From NCBI GenBank assembly GCA_021824175.1, contig JAKALP010000022.1, forward strand, positions 28,734-92,733: DNA of 64,000 nt. The letters run 5' to 3'. Both the position numbers and the translations under genes were made by a program. Of this stretch, positions 54,779-62,771 are shown piece by piece. The notes below the pieces were generated by a model, which did no database searches, had not been told where the DNA came from, and saw nothing but the letters and a program-made list of their open reading frames with translations. The DNA is from Deltaproteobacteria bacterium. Lineage in GTDB: Bacteria; Desulfobacterota; Desulfobacteria; Desulfobacterales; Desulfosarcinaceae. Every line of letters begins with the position of its first letter. Positions within the stretch are counted from its first letter, which is position 1.

Positions 54779-56235
54779 GACTTCTCCTCGCCCAGCAATA
54801 CTTTCTTTAGCGCATGGCGCGCTTCCTCCATGGCCTCATCATAGCCGTCATCTTCTTCACCGGGATCGAAAAAGCCGCTTAGCTCCTTGATGATGGGCGG
54901 CGCGGCCATGCGGAAAACCGGCCGGACCACGGGCCCCAAATCCCGGCTGAACTGTTCTATGGTTTCTTGCAGCTCGTAGTGGTTGAGTGAATCGGCAAAC
55001 TCCGCGACCAAGGCCGGAAACAGTTCGGGTTTGAGTTGGTGGATGCGGTGGAGCGTGCGGCCCACGGTGTTGACCATTTCGGCCAGATCATAGGCGTTCC
55101 AGCTGGAAAGGCCTGAGGCAAGCGCACCTTTGGTATCTTCTTCCGACAGCGATTCGAAGACCTGCAGTTTCTGCTTCAATAACCGGATGTTGGAATTGCG
55201 TTTGACCGCCAATTGATGCAGCCACAGATTGAGGAGTTGCGGCTGATCCTGGGCCGATTGAATCAATACGCTGACCACTGTTTCGCGTCCATCGATCAAG
55301 GCATTGCGGGCTTTGATGGCAAGAACAGGATCAATCTGGGTCATGATGTCCCGGATCTTCTCCTTGAGATCGGTAGAAAAACGGGGGGCATCTATCTCAC
55401 CGATCAGGGTGCTGCCGGTGTGGATCTGGCGGATGACTTCATTGGCACTGTTAATGCTTTTTCCAATGGCGGCCCCATCCACCTGCCTGATCAGCGTCAG
55501 GAAGAGATCGGTCAATATATCCGGCGGCAGGCTGTTCATATGGCCCAGAACGGAATTTAGCACCGCCACCGCCACATTCGCGCCGCCGGGGATTAAAGAT
55601 ACAAGGGCGATGAGCTTGGCCGGATATTCAAACAGCAGGCCGGCGGCTTGAGCGAGCAATGTCTCCAGATCGGCCTTGGCCGTATCGAACAGCCCCTTTA
55701 ATTCGCCGAAATCGCATTGAACAATCGAGTGAGTCAGCCATGGCGCCAAACACGTTGAAAAGAAGTTTGGATCATCTTTGTAGATATCTTCAAGAATGCG
55801 GGAAAGGGATGTCAAAAGCGGGCTATGGGCGGGAACGGGATTTACCGCAAAGAGATTATTTAAAAGCGCCTTTTTGCGCTCGACGGGCAAGGCCTCCACT
55901 GCGCGTAGAGCAGAAGAGACAATGGCCGATGTTTCCCTTAAAATCGTCGGCAGCTCTTTGGAGAGTGCTTCGACATGCTCCGGCTTTTCAAAGACCGTTG
56001 GCAGATCTTCTTTTACATGGGCAGACAATGTTTTGGCCAGGGCCCACGCGGTCGGCTTGCCGGCGCTTTTCTTGAGAAGACTGCCGCCACTCCACTGCTG
56101 CAGCCAGGCGACGCTGACATCGGTTAGAATCTGTCTGACTTCCGGGGCATTGAGAATATCGACAACGAGGGCGGCCCAGGTCGGGGCCTTGCTGCCATGA
56201 TCTGTTTTGCCGGGTTGGTCCTGGTTTGGCATCAT
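54775..56235 (-). CDS. Unknown helical protein of the dehydratase cluster
   Basis: 486 residues, not recognised. Almost wholly helical with HEAT-like pairs; a hydrophobic segment around 208-230 (AKLIALVSLIPGGANVAVAV) could touch a membrane or form a buried helix. Only two or three Cys, no cofactor motif. AAGGGGAAG lies before the double ATG. It is the first gene after the GMC oxidoreductase and overlaps the small dehydratase-like subunit gene (ATGA), which ties it to that enzyme. It may be a subunit, chaperone or membrane-docking protein. Confidence 0.65.
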   Translation of the reverse strand: MMPNQDQPGKTDHGSKAPTWAALVVDILNAPEVRQILTDVSVAWLQQWSGGSLLKKSAGKPTAWALAKTLSAHVKEDLPTVFEKPEHVEALSKELPTILRETSAIVSSALRAVEALPVERKKALLNNLFAVNPVPAHSPLLTSLSRILEDIYKDDPNFFSTCLAPWLTHSIVQCDFGELKGLFDTAKADLETLLAQAAGLLFEYPAKLIALVSLIPGGANVAVAVLNSVLGHMNSLPPDILTDLFLTLIRQVDGAAIGKSINSANEVIRQIHTGSTLIGEIDAPRFSTDLKEKIRDIMTQIDPVLAIKARNALIDGRETVVSVLIQSAQDQPQLLNLWLHQLAVKRNSNIRLLKQKLQVFESLSEEDTKGALASGLSSWNAYDLAEMVNTVGRTLHRIHQLKPELFPALVAEFADSLNHYELQETIEQFSRDLGPVVRPVFRMAAPPIIKELSGFFDPGEEDDGYDEAMEEARHALKKVLLGEEKS

Positions 56236-56350
56236 CTTCCCCTTTCAGTCCAGATAGAGCGAGTAGTTGAGTTGCAATGGTTGCCTGGACCGTTGCGCGG
56301 TGACTCCATTTATACTGGTAATACTTCTCACCATCAGCCGGACATGGAGC

Positions 56351-56383
56351 CCCTCTCCCCCGCTGCGGACCGCGGGGGAAAAG
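56351..56383. repeat. C/G-rich hairpin CCCCCGC/GCGGGGG
   Basis: Arms 56357-56363 and 56372-56378 within a CCCTCTCCCCC...GGGGGAAAAGGG frame. Related in style to the palindrome at 24552-24573. In the 380-base gene-free gap between the GMC gene and the unknown helical protein. Confidence 0.5.
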
Positions 56384-56461
56384 GGTCTGGGTGTGGGGGG
56401 TGGGGGGGCGAATTCGTGCCCGACCGGAAACCCCCTATTTTCCCAATTTCGGCGTTGGGGC

Positions 56462-56510
56462 AAAATTTTAATCCTCGAAATACTACGTGTATGTCTGCGG
56501 TTAAAATTTT
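56462..56510. repeat. AT-rich palindromic dispersed repeat, copy 2
   Basis: Arms AAAATTTTAA (56462-56471) and TTAAAATTTT (56501-56510) with ATCCTCGAAATACTACGTGT between. Reverse complement of the element at 21066-21112, including flanks. Confidence 0.75.
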
Positions 56511-56616
56511 TCCTCCGCCTTCCTGTCCCGTCGAACTTATGAGCGGGTCGCAGATCCCGCCGCTCTTTGGCGGGAAGAATTTGGAAAAATATGGGCTTTT
56601 CGGCCAGGCGCTTATT

Positions 56617-57915
56617 CTACTTCTGTTCGGCCAAATGCTTTCCCAGCCGCTTGCCCAAGGCCAGCAGCGTCAATGTGGGCGGCAAACCCCAGGCTTCGGG
56701 GATCACGGAACAGTCACAAACATAGAGATTCTCTTTGGTGGTTTTCAAATTCGAATCCAGCATCTCCTTGATCTTCACCGTGCCGCCGGGATGAGCCGCC
56801 ACGGTCCAGCCGCTGAAGATGCCTTTGGCGCCGGCATTGGCGAGAATCTTCTTGGCGTGGCCAAAACCATCCTGCAACTTGGCCCTGTCTTCGGCCCTCA
56901 AACTTTTTCGCACGCCGCCGCTGGAAGTGATGCGGCCGCCCAGGCCATCCTTGATCTTGATCATGATCATCAAGGTATTGGGCTGGGAGAAGGCCTTATG
57001 CAGTCTCAGTTTGGGCATGCTCTGGGCCAGGTAGATGGGGGTAGGGAAATTCAGGTCCACCATCAAATAACCGCCCTTCTTCATATGAGCGCCGGCCGAC
57101 ATCTGGATCTCCCCATTGCTGCCAAGACCATCGACCGTGCCAAAGACCATGATCAGCGGGTCGAAGAAGAAGTCATAACCGGCCCGATCCAAGCCACTGC
57201 GGCGCAGGATTTCCGGAGATCCCACGCCACCGGCGGCGACCACGATCTTTTTGCCAAAGACATCATGAGTTGCCAGATTCTTGCTGTACCGGACACCCAC
57301 GGCTTTGCCGCCCTCATAGAGAATGCGGTTTACTTTGGCGCCGTTGATCAGCGTCATGCCCTTGTCCGTGGCCTGCTCCACATAGTTGCGGGCCGTCCAT
57401 TTGGCCCCAGTGGGACAACCGTAGCTGCATTTGCCGCAATCGCGCTGACACTTGTCCTGATAAATGAATTTGTTGAGCTTGTTCCAATCGTAACCCAATT
57501 CCAGGGCGCTCTTCATGATCAGCCTCGCCCCCACGCCCATCAGGCGGTCTTCGGCAGGGGCGATGGGAATCTCCTGTTTCAACTCCCGAACCTCCTGGCG
57601 CAGGTCGATGCCGTACGCATCGAGCATCTCAAAGGGTGGGTCAAAGGCCGTGGCGCAATAAAAGATCGAACTGCCGCCGGTGCACAAGCCTCGGACCATT
57701 GCCAGAAAGCTCAAATTGGTGAACAGCAGACTTTGGGTGGGAATGCCGGCATTCATGGCCATCTGGAAGAAGGAACCGTTGATGGGGTCATTGTCGCCGC
57801 GTTCCAGCATCAAAACGCGCTGCTTTTTTTCAACGAGTTCTTTGGCCACCGATGCACCGCCAGGGCCAGACCCCACAATAACGACATCATAACTTTCTGA
57901 AGCTTTGTTTTTCAT
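56617..57915 (-). CDS. GMC-type FAD oxidoreductase with ferredoxin-like Cys motif
   Basis: 432 residues, GGGAGA before ATG. FAD-binding VVIVGSGPGGASVAKEL (about 11-27), GGSS loop, VAAGGVGSPEILRRSG and C-terminal HPGGTVKI...DCSVIPEAWGLPPTLTLL with the His/Pro end of GMC enzymes. Distinctive is CQRDCGKCSYGCPTGAKW (about 155-172), four Cys spaced C-x3-C-x2-C-x3-C, which could bind a [4Fe-4S] cluster. Such Cys-rich GMC relatives occur in anaerobes. It may oxidise an alcohol or hydroxy compound and pass electrons on. First gene of the cluster, divergent from the GntR regulator. Confidence 0.8.
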   Translation of the reverse strand: MKNKASESYDVVIVGSGPGGASVAKELVEKKQRVLMLERGDNDPINGSFFQMAMNAGIPTQSLLFTNLSFLAMVRGLCTGGSSIFYCATAFDPPFEMLDAYGIDLRQEVRELKQEIPIAPAEDRLMGVGARLIMKSALELGYDWNKLNKFIYQDKCQRDCGKCSYGCPTGAKWTARNYVEQATDKGMTLINGAKVNRILYEGGKAVGVRYSKNLATHDVFGKKIVVAAGGVGSPEILRRSGLDRAGYDFFFDPLIMVFGTVDGLGSNGEIQMSAGAHMKKGGYLMVDLNFPTPIYLAQSMPKLRLHKAFSQPNTLMIMIKIKDGLGGRITSSGGVRKSLRAEDRAKLQDGFGHAKKILANAGAKGIFSGWTVAAHPGGTVKIKEMLDSNLKTTKENLYVCDCSVIPEAWGLPPTLTLLALGKRLGKHLAEQK

Positions 57916-58019
57916 CTTTCTCTCCCGTTAGACTAAGGTCGCGCTTATTTGGACCCTGGCCAAATTTGACCTGTCACATTTGGGTCTGGGATCTTAAAAC
58001 TTGATTTTACCAATGACGA

Positions 58020-58045
58020 TTTGTATATTGTCGACAATATACAAA
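58020..58045. promoter_or_regulatory. Perfect 26-bp palindrome, likely operator of the cluster
   Basis: TTTGTATATTGTC | GACAATATACAAA, 13-bp arms without mismatch. It lies 105 bases before the GMC start and 169 before the GntR start, in the divergent promoter region. Its TTGT-N-ACAA core fits GntR/FadR-type operators, so the neighbouring regulator (if functional) is the obvious ligand. Nothing else is seen in 57916-58213. Confidence 0.7.
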
Positions 58046-58213
58046 GCTGTCAATAGAATTTTGAAACATTTTTTAATTGTGTCACCCTGAGGCCGCGCGA
58101 GGAAAAAATCACAACCTTAAGCCTTTGAAGGGAGCCCTGAACATGCTAATGGGGCTGCCGCGGCATATGACAGAACCATTGATTTGATAACCACCTATAA
58201 AGATTGAGCACCT

Positions 58214-58897
58214 ATGTTCAAAACCGCCAAGAACCTATCTGATCAGATTGCGGATCATCTCATCGAACAAATCATTTGTTTTAAAATCAATCCCGGCGAC
58301 CGGGTTTTGGAGCAAAAGGTCGCCGAAGAGCTCGGCGTGAGCCGCTCGCCGGTCCGCGAGGCGTTCCGAATCCTTGAAAAGACCGGCTTGGTGGAGCTGG
58401 TGCCGCGCTGCGGGGTCAGAGTCACGGGATTTACCGAAAGACGCATCGAAGCCTATTGCGATATCTTCGCTCTGCTTTTCGGGCACGTGGTGCGCAGGTG
58501 AATTGAAAGCTGCGATGAGGCTCATCGCATCGAATTGATCCAGAAGCTGGAAGAGATGGAGAGCTGCGCGGAGAGAAAAGACAATCGCGGTTTTTACAAG
58601 GCGCTGCTGGATTTCACGGCCGCGGGTATCAACTCCACCAAGAACCCGGTACTGCTCCAGGTGGTGATGAGCATCATGCCCAATCTGCAACGGCTGCAGT
58701 ATATCGCGGTAATGCTGAGGGGCGATGCGTTGATGAAAAATTGTATCTACTTCAAAACCATCATCGAAGCGCTGGATGAAAAAGACCCGGAAAAAGGAGT
58801 CAAAGCCATCGAGGCGTATATAAAGAATGAGAAGGAGTACACCCTGCATCTGGTCAAAAATTCGCCGCTGAAGCAATTTCTTGAAGAAGAGGGATAA
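58214..58897 (+). pseudogene. GntR/FadR-family regulator interrupted by an in-frame TGA
   Basis: Reads through as 227 residues with a TGA at codon 96 (58499-58501). N-terminal winged helix (QIADHLIEQIICFKINPGDR, VAEELGVSRSPVREAFRILE) is intact; the C-terminal FCD ligand domain continues in the same frame after the TGA (IESCDEAHRIELIQKLEEME). Nothing else is broken. It may be a recent nonsense mutation (CGA to TGA), a sequence error, or read-through. Right after the TGA the RNA can fold TGCGATGA-GGC-TCATCGCA (58511-58529). The truncated first part alone could still bind DNA. Confidence 0.7.
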
Positions 58898-58948
58898 TAT
58901 TTTAAAGAAGCAAAACCAAAAGCATAATGATTGGTGGAGCGACACGAA

Positions 58949-59743
58949 TCAGAAATCGATCAGACCACTTTGAAGCCCGATGGCAACCGCCTGCGGGCGT
59001 GTTACGGCATTGAGCTTGGACTTGATGTTATTGGTGTGGAAATCGACGCAGCGTTTGCTGCATTTCAGAATCATGGATATTTCCCAGGAGCTTTTACCTT
59101 CCTTGATCCAGTGGAGCACCTCTCTTTCTATTGCCGAGAGTTCCATCTTTGGCAAGGCATCTTTCTTCAGCACCCTGGTGTAGGCTTGGGAAAAAAAGGG
59201 AATGATATATTCGAGAATCTTTATGGATCGAATGCTCGTTTCGGCCGTCGGACCTCCCATGAAAAAGGCGGTGCAATCCGATGTGCGCGGATTCACCATG
59301 CCGTAAGCCCAACCGTCTCGCATATTGTAATCCAAGGCCAGCACCGCGGCAGGGTAGTTGTAATTGTATTGACGATCCAGGCTCAGCCAATTGACTGGCG
59401 ACAAATGGGTTAAAAAGGTACACAACACCGCATCGGTGAGATGAAAACAGTTCTCAAAATATAGGTCCATGTATCCCGTGGGATAGCTCACATCCAGCAC
59501 ATCCACCGGCACCTTGGGGTCCAGAAAAGCATCCGGGATTTTGGCCTGGGCGCATACCGCATTTTCAAATTCGAGAAGCCCCCGCAAATCCAAAACTAGC
59601 TTTTTCAACTCTGCTTCACTATGGCACCGCAAGGAGCGATGGCTCAAAAATAGAAGCGCTGCCAGATCTCTTTTGGAAAGGTACTTTTCGAGTTCAACTA
59701 CCATAAGCGCGAAATGCTCCTCTCCTATCCTGAAGACCATCAA
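58949..59743 (-). CDS. LuxR-family transcriptional regulator
   Basis: 264 residues. C-terminal LuxR-type HTH (about 200-262): LSAIEREVLHWIKEGKSSWE, ISMILKCSKRCVDFHTNNIK with the conserved V-x2-H-x3-I pattern. The N-terminal 190 residues are an input domain (AVCAQAKIP..., YMDLYFENCFHLTDAVL) of mixed alpha/beta type that might bind a ligand; it resembles autoinducer-binding domains only loosely. No synthase gene nearby. Neighbour to the GntR gene, 51 bases from its end and convergent with it. Confidence 0.82.
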   Translation of the reverse strand: MMVFRIGEEHFALMVVELEKYLSKRDLAALLFLSHRSLRCHSEAELKKLVLDLRGLLEFENAVCAQAKIPDAFLDPKVPVDVLDVSYPTGYMDLYFENCFHLTDAVLCTFLTHLSPVNWLSLDRQYNYNYPAAVLALDYNMRDGWAYGMVNPRTSDCTAFFMGGPTAETSIRSIKILEYIIPFFSQAYTRVLKKDALPKMELSAIEREVLHWIKEGKSSWEISMILKCSKRCVDFHTNNIKSKLNAVTRPQAVAIGLQSGLIDF

Positions 59744-60033
59744 ATATCAGAAGTGAATGATCGATTAAGTCGGCTTTGGAAAGATACCTGCCCAATACGG
59801 ATTCCATCTGATTCAAACCCCGCCCCACTCAACATCAAACGACTCGGCGGCTGTCCTTGTTCCGCCTTTATAAATTGAACACCATTAAATCAGCAGTTTA
59901 TATGACACATTATACCACAACCAGCAAATCCACAAGCCATCACCTACCACATCGGGCCATATCACTTGACGGGCGCACTTAATAAGATTACATTGCAGTC
60001 TAAATGACTCGCAACATCACAAAGGAGCATGAA

Positions 60034-60282
60034 ATGCAAATCACCATCAGAATGCCGGATCATCATTTTGAGCAACTGGAGCGCATTGCTGCCCAAATGG
60101 GGTTAAAAAAGTCCGATATCACCAGGATCGCCATTAAGAAATTCATTGAGGAGCAAACGATTGATAAAGAGAAAACGCCTTTTGCGAAAGCGCGGAACCT
60201 TTTAGGTATTGTTGAGAGCGGAATCGCGGACCTGGGGAAAAATCATCGCGCTCATTTAATAAGAAAATTGAAGGAATCCTGA
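60034..60282 (+). CDS. Ribbon-helix-helix (CopG-like) antitoxin
   Basis: 82 residues from the ATG at 60034, with AAAGGAG 6 bases upstream. N-terminal RHH strand and helix (MQITIRMPDHHFEQLERIAA...KSDITRIAIKKFIEE), C-terminal charged tail (ARNLLGIVESGIADLGKNHR) that would wrap the toxin; LLG...SGxxDL is common in antitoxins of PIN toxins. The stop overlaps the toxin start (TGATG). Confidence 0.88.
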   Translation: MQITIRMPDHHFEQLERIAAQMGLKKSDITRIAIKKFIEEQTIDKEKTPFAKARNLLGIVESGIADLGKNHRAHLIRKLKES

Positions 60283-60695
60283 TGCCGCTGAAAGCCCTTA
60301 TGGATACAGGGCCTTGGGTAGCCCTGCTTGATCGAAGCGAATCCAATCACACAAAGACAATTCAATGGTTTCGAAGTTTCGACGGATGGCTTTATTCCAC
60401 CGAAGCGGTATTGACCGAAGTATTATATCTCCTCAATTTTTCAATTAAAGCTCAAACCGCGGCCATGGATTTCGTTTTAAGTACCGCCATTGAAATCATT
60501 CCAATGGATTTGGCAAGCCTGAAAACGGCCAAAGCATTGATGCGTAAATATGCCGATACTCCCATGGACTACGCGGATTCAACGCTTGTATGCCTGGCCA
60601 TGGAAACCGGCATCAACAATATTGTTACTTTCGATCGCAAGGATTTCAGCATCTACCAAGTCAGCAAAGCAAAATCCTTCGCTATTTTTCCATAA
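60282..60695 (+). CDS. PIN-domain toxin (VapC-like)
   Basis: 137 residues. PIN ribonuclease with its acidic residues: MDTGPWVALLDRSE, TEAVLTEVLYLL, DYADSTLVCLAME and IVTFDRKDF. All four blocks are complete, so the toxin should be active. Coupled to the antitoxin gene. Target RNA unknown. Confidence 0.9.
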   Translation: MPLKALMDTGPWVALLDRSESNHTKTIQWFRSFDGWLYSTEAVLTEVLYLLNFSIKAQTAAMDFVLSTAIEIIPMDLASLKTAKALMRKYADTPMDYADSTLVCLAMETGINNIVTFDRKDFSIYQVSKAKSFAIFP

Positions 60696-60712
60696 AAAGG
60701 TAAAGTAAATAG

Positions 60713-60852
60713 AGACGGCGGCTGGGACGAATTCAATAACATACCAAAATCATAAGATAATCCACTAATAGATTGACACCCTGGAGCGAATTGGGTAACT
60801 TTTAATTCAGTTTGCCCAGTTTGGGTACAAAGAATCCACAAGTGGGATTAAC
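60713..60852 (+). repeat. 140-nt direct repeat, copy A (after VapC)
   Basis: Matches 61868-62007 over the whole length at about 70-75% by eye, including GATAATCCAC, TTGACAC-CTGGAG, GGGTAA, TTCAGTTTGCC and AAATCC-CAA blocks. Copy A follows the PIN toxin gene and ends before 60853. The surrounding 60696-61100 has no convincing gene. Confidence 0.75.
60773..60801 (+). promoter_or_regulatory. Promoter-like box in repeat copy A
   Basis: TTGACA (60773-60778), 17 bases, TAACTT (60796-60801). Perfect -35, weak -10. Same layout in copy B. Confidence 0.4.
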
Positions 60853-61100
60853 TATTCCGTTCCAACTCTGCCTACGGTTATCCCAAACAATGGCAAGCAT
60901 GACAAAAGAGGCGAGACTATGGAAAGATCCCAAATTATATCAATTCCCAACCAATACAAAAACAATAACAGCGCCAAATTATGAATCTCTTTCTTAAGCA
61001 GCGAATCGATCAAGAGGCCGTGTATGCCTGACCTTGCTCTTGCTCTGCAAATTTTGCGACAAATTCACGGAGCGGCCCACGCGCCTAAGAATCAAAAAGG

Positions 61101-61457
61101 TTGAAACTTTACCTGGATAACTGTTGCTTCAACAGGCCATTCGATGACCAGACCCAACTTCCAATAAGGCTGGAGTCCGAAGCAAAGCTAAAGATTCAAG
61201 AAGAAATCCGGGCCGGCACATTCAGATTAGCATGGCCATACATTCTGGACTACGAAAACAGCAGAAATCCATTTCGGGAAAGGGCGATTCGAATCAGCCG
61301 ATGGAAACACTACGCCTTTCAAAATCCCGACGAAAGTAAACAAATACTGAGCATGGCCAATTCGTTCGTTCGGAAGGGACTTCAAAAGATTGATTCCTTT
61401 CCAAAGCACCCAAGCCCCAAAGCCCCCATCACTGTCCAGCGCGCAAGAAACACCTGA
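61101..61457 (+). pseudogene. Truncated PIN-domain gene
   Basis: TTG start, about 90 residues of a PIN-domain protein (KLYLDNCCFNRPFDDQTQLP, RLESEAKLKIQEEIRAG, LDYENSRNP), then the end (KHPSPKAPITVQRARNT) is foreign: the last about 50 bases are shared with the 3' flank of the DUF1566 gene. The C-terminal half with the third and fourth acidic residues is lost. No antitoxin gene is evident upstream. A broken toxin-antitoxin pair. Confidence 0.75.
61396..61445 (+). repeat. 50-nt segment shared with the DUF1566 3' end
   Basis: Matches 62772-62821: CCTTTCCAAAG...CCAA, then 23 identical bases beginning CCCCCATCACTGTCCAGCGC. In both places it sits at a break: here it replaces the PIN gene end. Confidence 0.8.
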
Positions 61458-61484
61458 CTGGCGGGCTCGAAATCAACATCATTG

Positions 61485-61558
61485 TTTTCCCGCTGAGACG
61501 CTAAGCCGCTGAGAGAAACATCTTTACTTCTCTTTTCAGCGCTTTTGCGCTGCGCTAA
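61485..61558. repeat. Imperfect inverted repeat CCGCTGAGACGCTAAGCCGC
   Basis: Left arm 61485-61512, right arm about 61530-61558 (CTCTTTTCAGCGC...TGCGCTGCGCT), several mismatches. Spacer-type repeat. The remainder of 61458-61867 holds no gene I can support. Confidence 0.4.
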
Positions 61559-61867
61559 AAGCAATTTCTCCGGCAGTGGTACACAACACTTCCCCGTTTC
61601 TAAAAATATCGGCGAAGAAATATAGATTGCGAAGCCGGTGGCCCCAAAAAGAACGTCGGGGATGGGATTGATACAAATTGATAGATCAACACTCGCCCCA
61701 TATCACCCGTGAAGAAGAAGTCGAATCTTTCTAAATCTGTGTCCATTGGAGCTTTTAACCAGATGAGTCAAGAGCAGACCCGTTGCTTGGCGGGAGACGC
61801 CAAGACCGCCAAGGGCAAAACTTAATATCAGTCCGCTTAGACTACGGCATGCCCCTCCAGAAAACAA

Positions 61868-62007
61868 GGACGGCGATGGGGATCTTCGCAATAACGCCTC
61901 AAAATTATAATATAATCCACAAATTGGTTGACACACTGGAGGGAAATGGGTAATTTTTTATTCAGTTTGCCTGGTTTTGGTTCAGAAAATCCGCAAACAT
62001 TATTAAC
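61868..62007 (+). repeat. 140-nt direct repeat, copy B (before second TA pair)
   Basis: Second copy of the 60713-60852 segment. It ends 66 bases before the antitoxin start and carries the promoter-like box of this pair. Confidence 0.75.
61928..61956 (+). promoter_or_regulatory. Candidate promoter of the second TA operon
   Basis: TTGACA (61928-61933), 17-base spacer, TAATTT (61951-61956). It lies 117 bases before the antitoxin ATG. Confidence 0.5.
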
Positions 62008-62072
62008 CGCACTGCCAATTCAACACCGTCCATCGCAATGCAATGAATAGAAGGTGCGCAAAGGGGGTAAAC

Positions 62073-62306
62073 ATGACGGCATCAACTGAAAAAATATTTG
62101 AGCAGGCCTTGGATTTGCCCATAGAGGCCCGTTTGCTTTTAATAGACAAGCTTTTGCAAAGCACAAACCTTCCGACCCAGTCCGAAATTGATCAAGCATG
62201 GGCAAAGGAAGTCGAACTCAGATCGCAATCCCTTGATAGCGGAAAAGCAAAACTCATCCCTGGTGAAGTGGTTTTCGAAAAGATCAAGCAAAGGTTCTCG
62301 AAATGA
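62073..62306 (+). CDS. Addiction-module antitoxin
   Basis: 77 residues from the ATG at 62073 with AAGGGGG upstream. Matches the short 'putative addiction module component' family: TASTEKIFEQALDLPIEARL, LLIDKLLQS, and EIDQAWAKEVELRSQSLDSG...LIPGEVVFEKIKQRF. The C-terminal part would bind the toxin. Stop overlaps the toxin start. Confidence 0.88.
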   Translation: MTASTEKIFEQALDLPIEARLLLIDKLLQSTNLPTQSEIDQAWAKEVELRSQSLDSGKAKLIPGEVVFEKIKQRFSK

Positions 62307-62590
62307 AGTTCAGCTTCCACGAGGCCGCCGAAGAAGAGTTTTTCGCAGCCATTGAGTACTATGAAGAGTCTCAACCTGGTTTGGGCCTGAGGTTCTCCGA
62401 AGAGGTATATTCCACAATCAAGCGGATCTGCGAACACCCCCTCGCATGGGCATCGATTGATTCCAAAACCAAACGATGCCTCACAAACAAGTTTCCTTAC
62501 GGCATTCTCTATCGAATCGTTAACAATCACATACAAATCATGGCGGTGATGCATCTGCATCGCAAGCCAGGATATTGGCAAACCAGGTAA
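62303..62590 (+). CDS. ParE/RelE-superfamily toxin
   Basis: 95 residues. FHEAAEEEFFAAIEYYEESQ, GLGLRFSEEVYSTIKRICEH, TKRCLTNKFPYGILYRI and IQIMAVMHLHRKPGYWQTR follow the ParE fold from end to end. Probably active. Start overlaps the antitoxin stop (ATGA). Confidence 0.9.
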   Translation: MKFSFHEAAEEEFFAAIEYYEESQPGLGLRFSEEVYSTIKRICEHPLAWASIDSKTKRCLTNKFPYGILYRIVNNHIQIMAVMHLHRKPGYWQTR

Positions 62591-62595
62591 GGGCG

Positions 62596-62640
62596 GCAAA
62601 CGGGAACGGCCCCGGCCGTTCCCGTTTGCTTTTGTGTTTG
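62596..62640 (+). terminator. Strong intrinsic terminator of the TA operon
   Basis: Perfect 16-bp arms GCAAACGGGAACGGCC (62596-62611) and its complement (62614-62629), then CTTTTGTGTTTG. Six bases after the ParE stop. Confidence 0.85.
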
Positions 62641-62771
62641 CTTCTGTATTCCTTGGGCCTTCCAGGCTACAGTCTCCAAGCTTCGCCACGCTTTGGGTGT
62701 GACTACGCCCCGGCAAGTCGCTAACCGACGCCTCGGCAAGCAGCCTTACTCCTCAGCTCCAGCCATCGGCC

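Noticed and set aside
56197..57900. 567-codon open frame antisense to the GMC oxidoreductase
   Set aside because: Sense strand holds clear FAD and GMC motifs; the antisense product has no recognisable domain and starts in the neighbouring gene's 5' end and repeats.
48451..57915. Naming the cluster benzoyl-CoA reductase (bcr/bzd)
   Set aside because: Activases and large subunit do not have the right sizes, no ferredoxin or ring-cleavage genes follow, and CooC/ACS-like genes are foreign to that pathway.
60812..60997. 61-codon frame after repeat copy A
   Set aside because: It starts within the repeat, has no RBS and no similarity to known small proteins.
61024..61104. Short frame MPDLALALQILRQIHGAA ahead of the truncated PIN gene, possible antitoxin
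   Set aside because: Only 26 residues, no fold or RBS; cannot be supported as an antitoxin.
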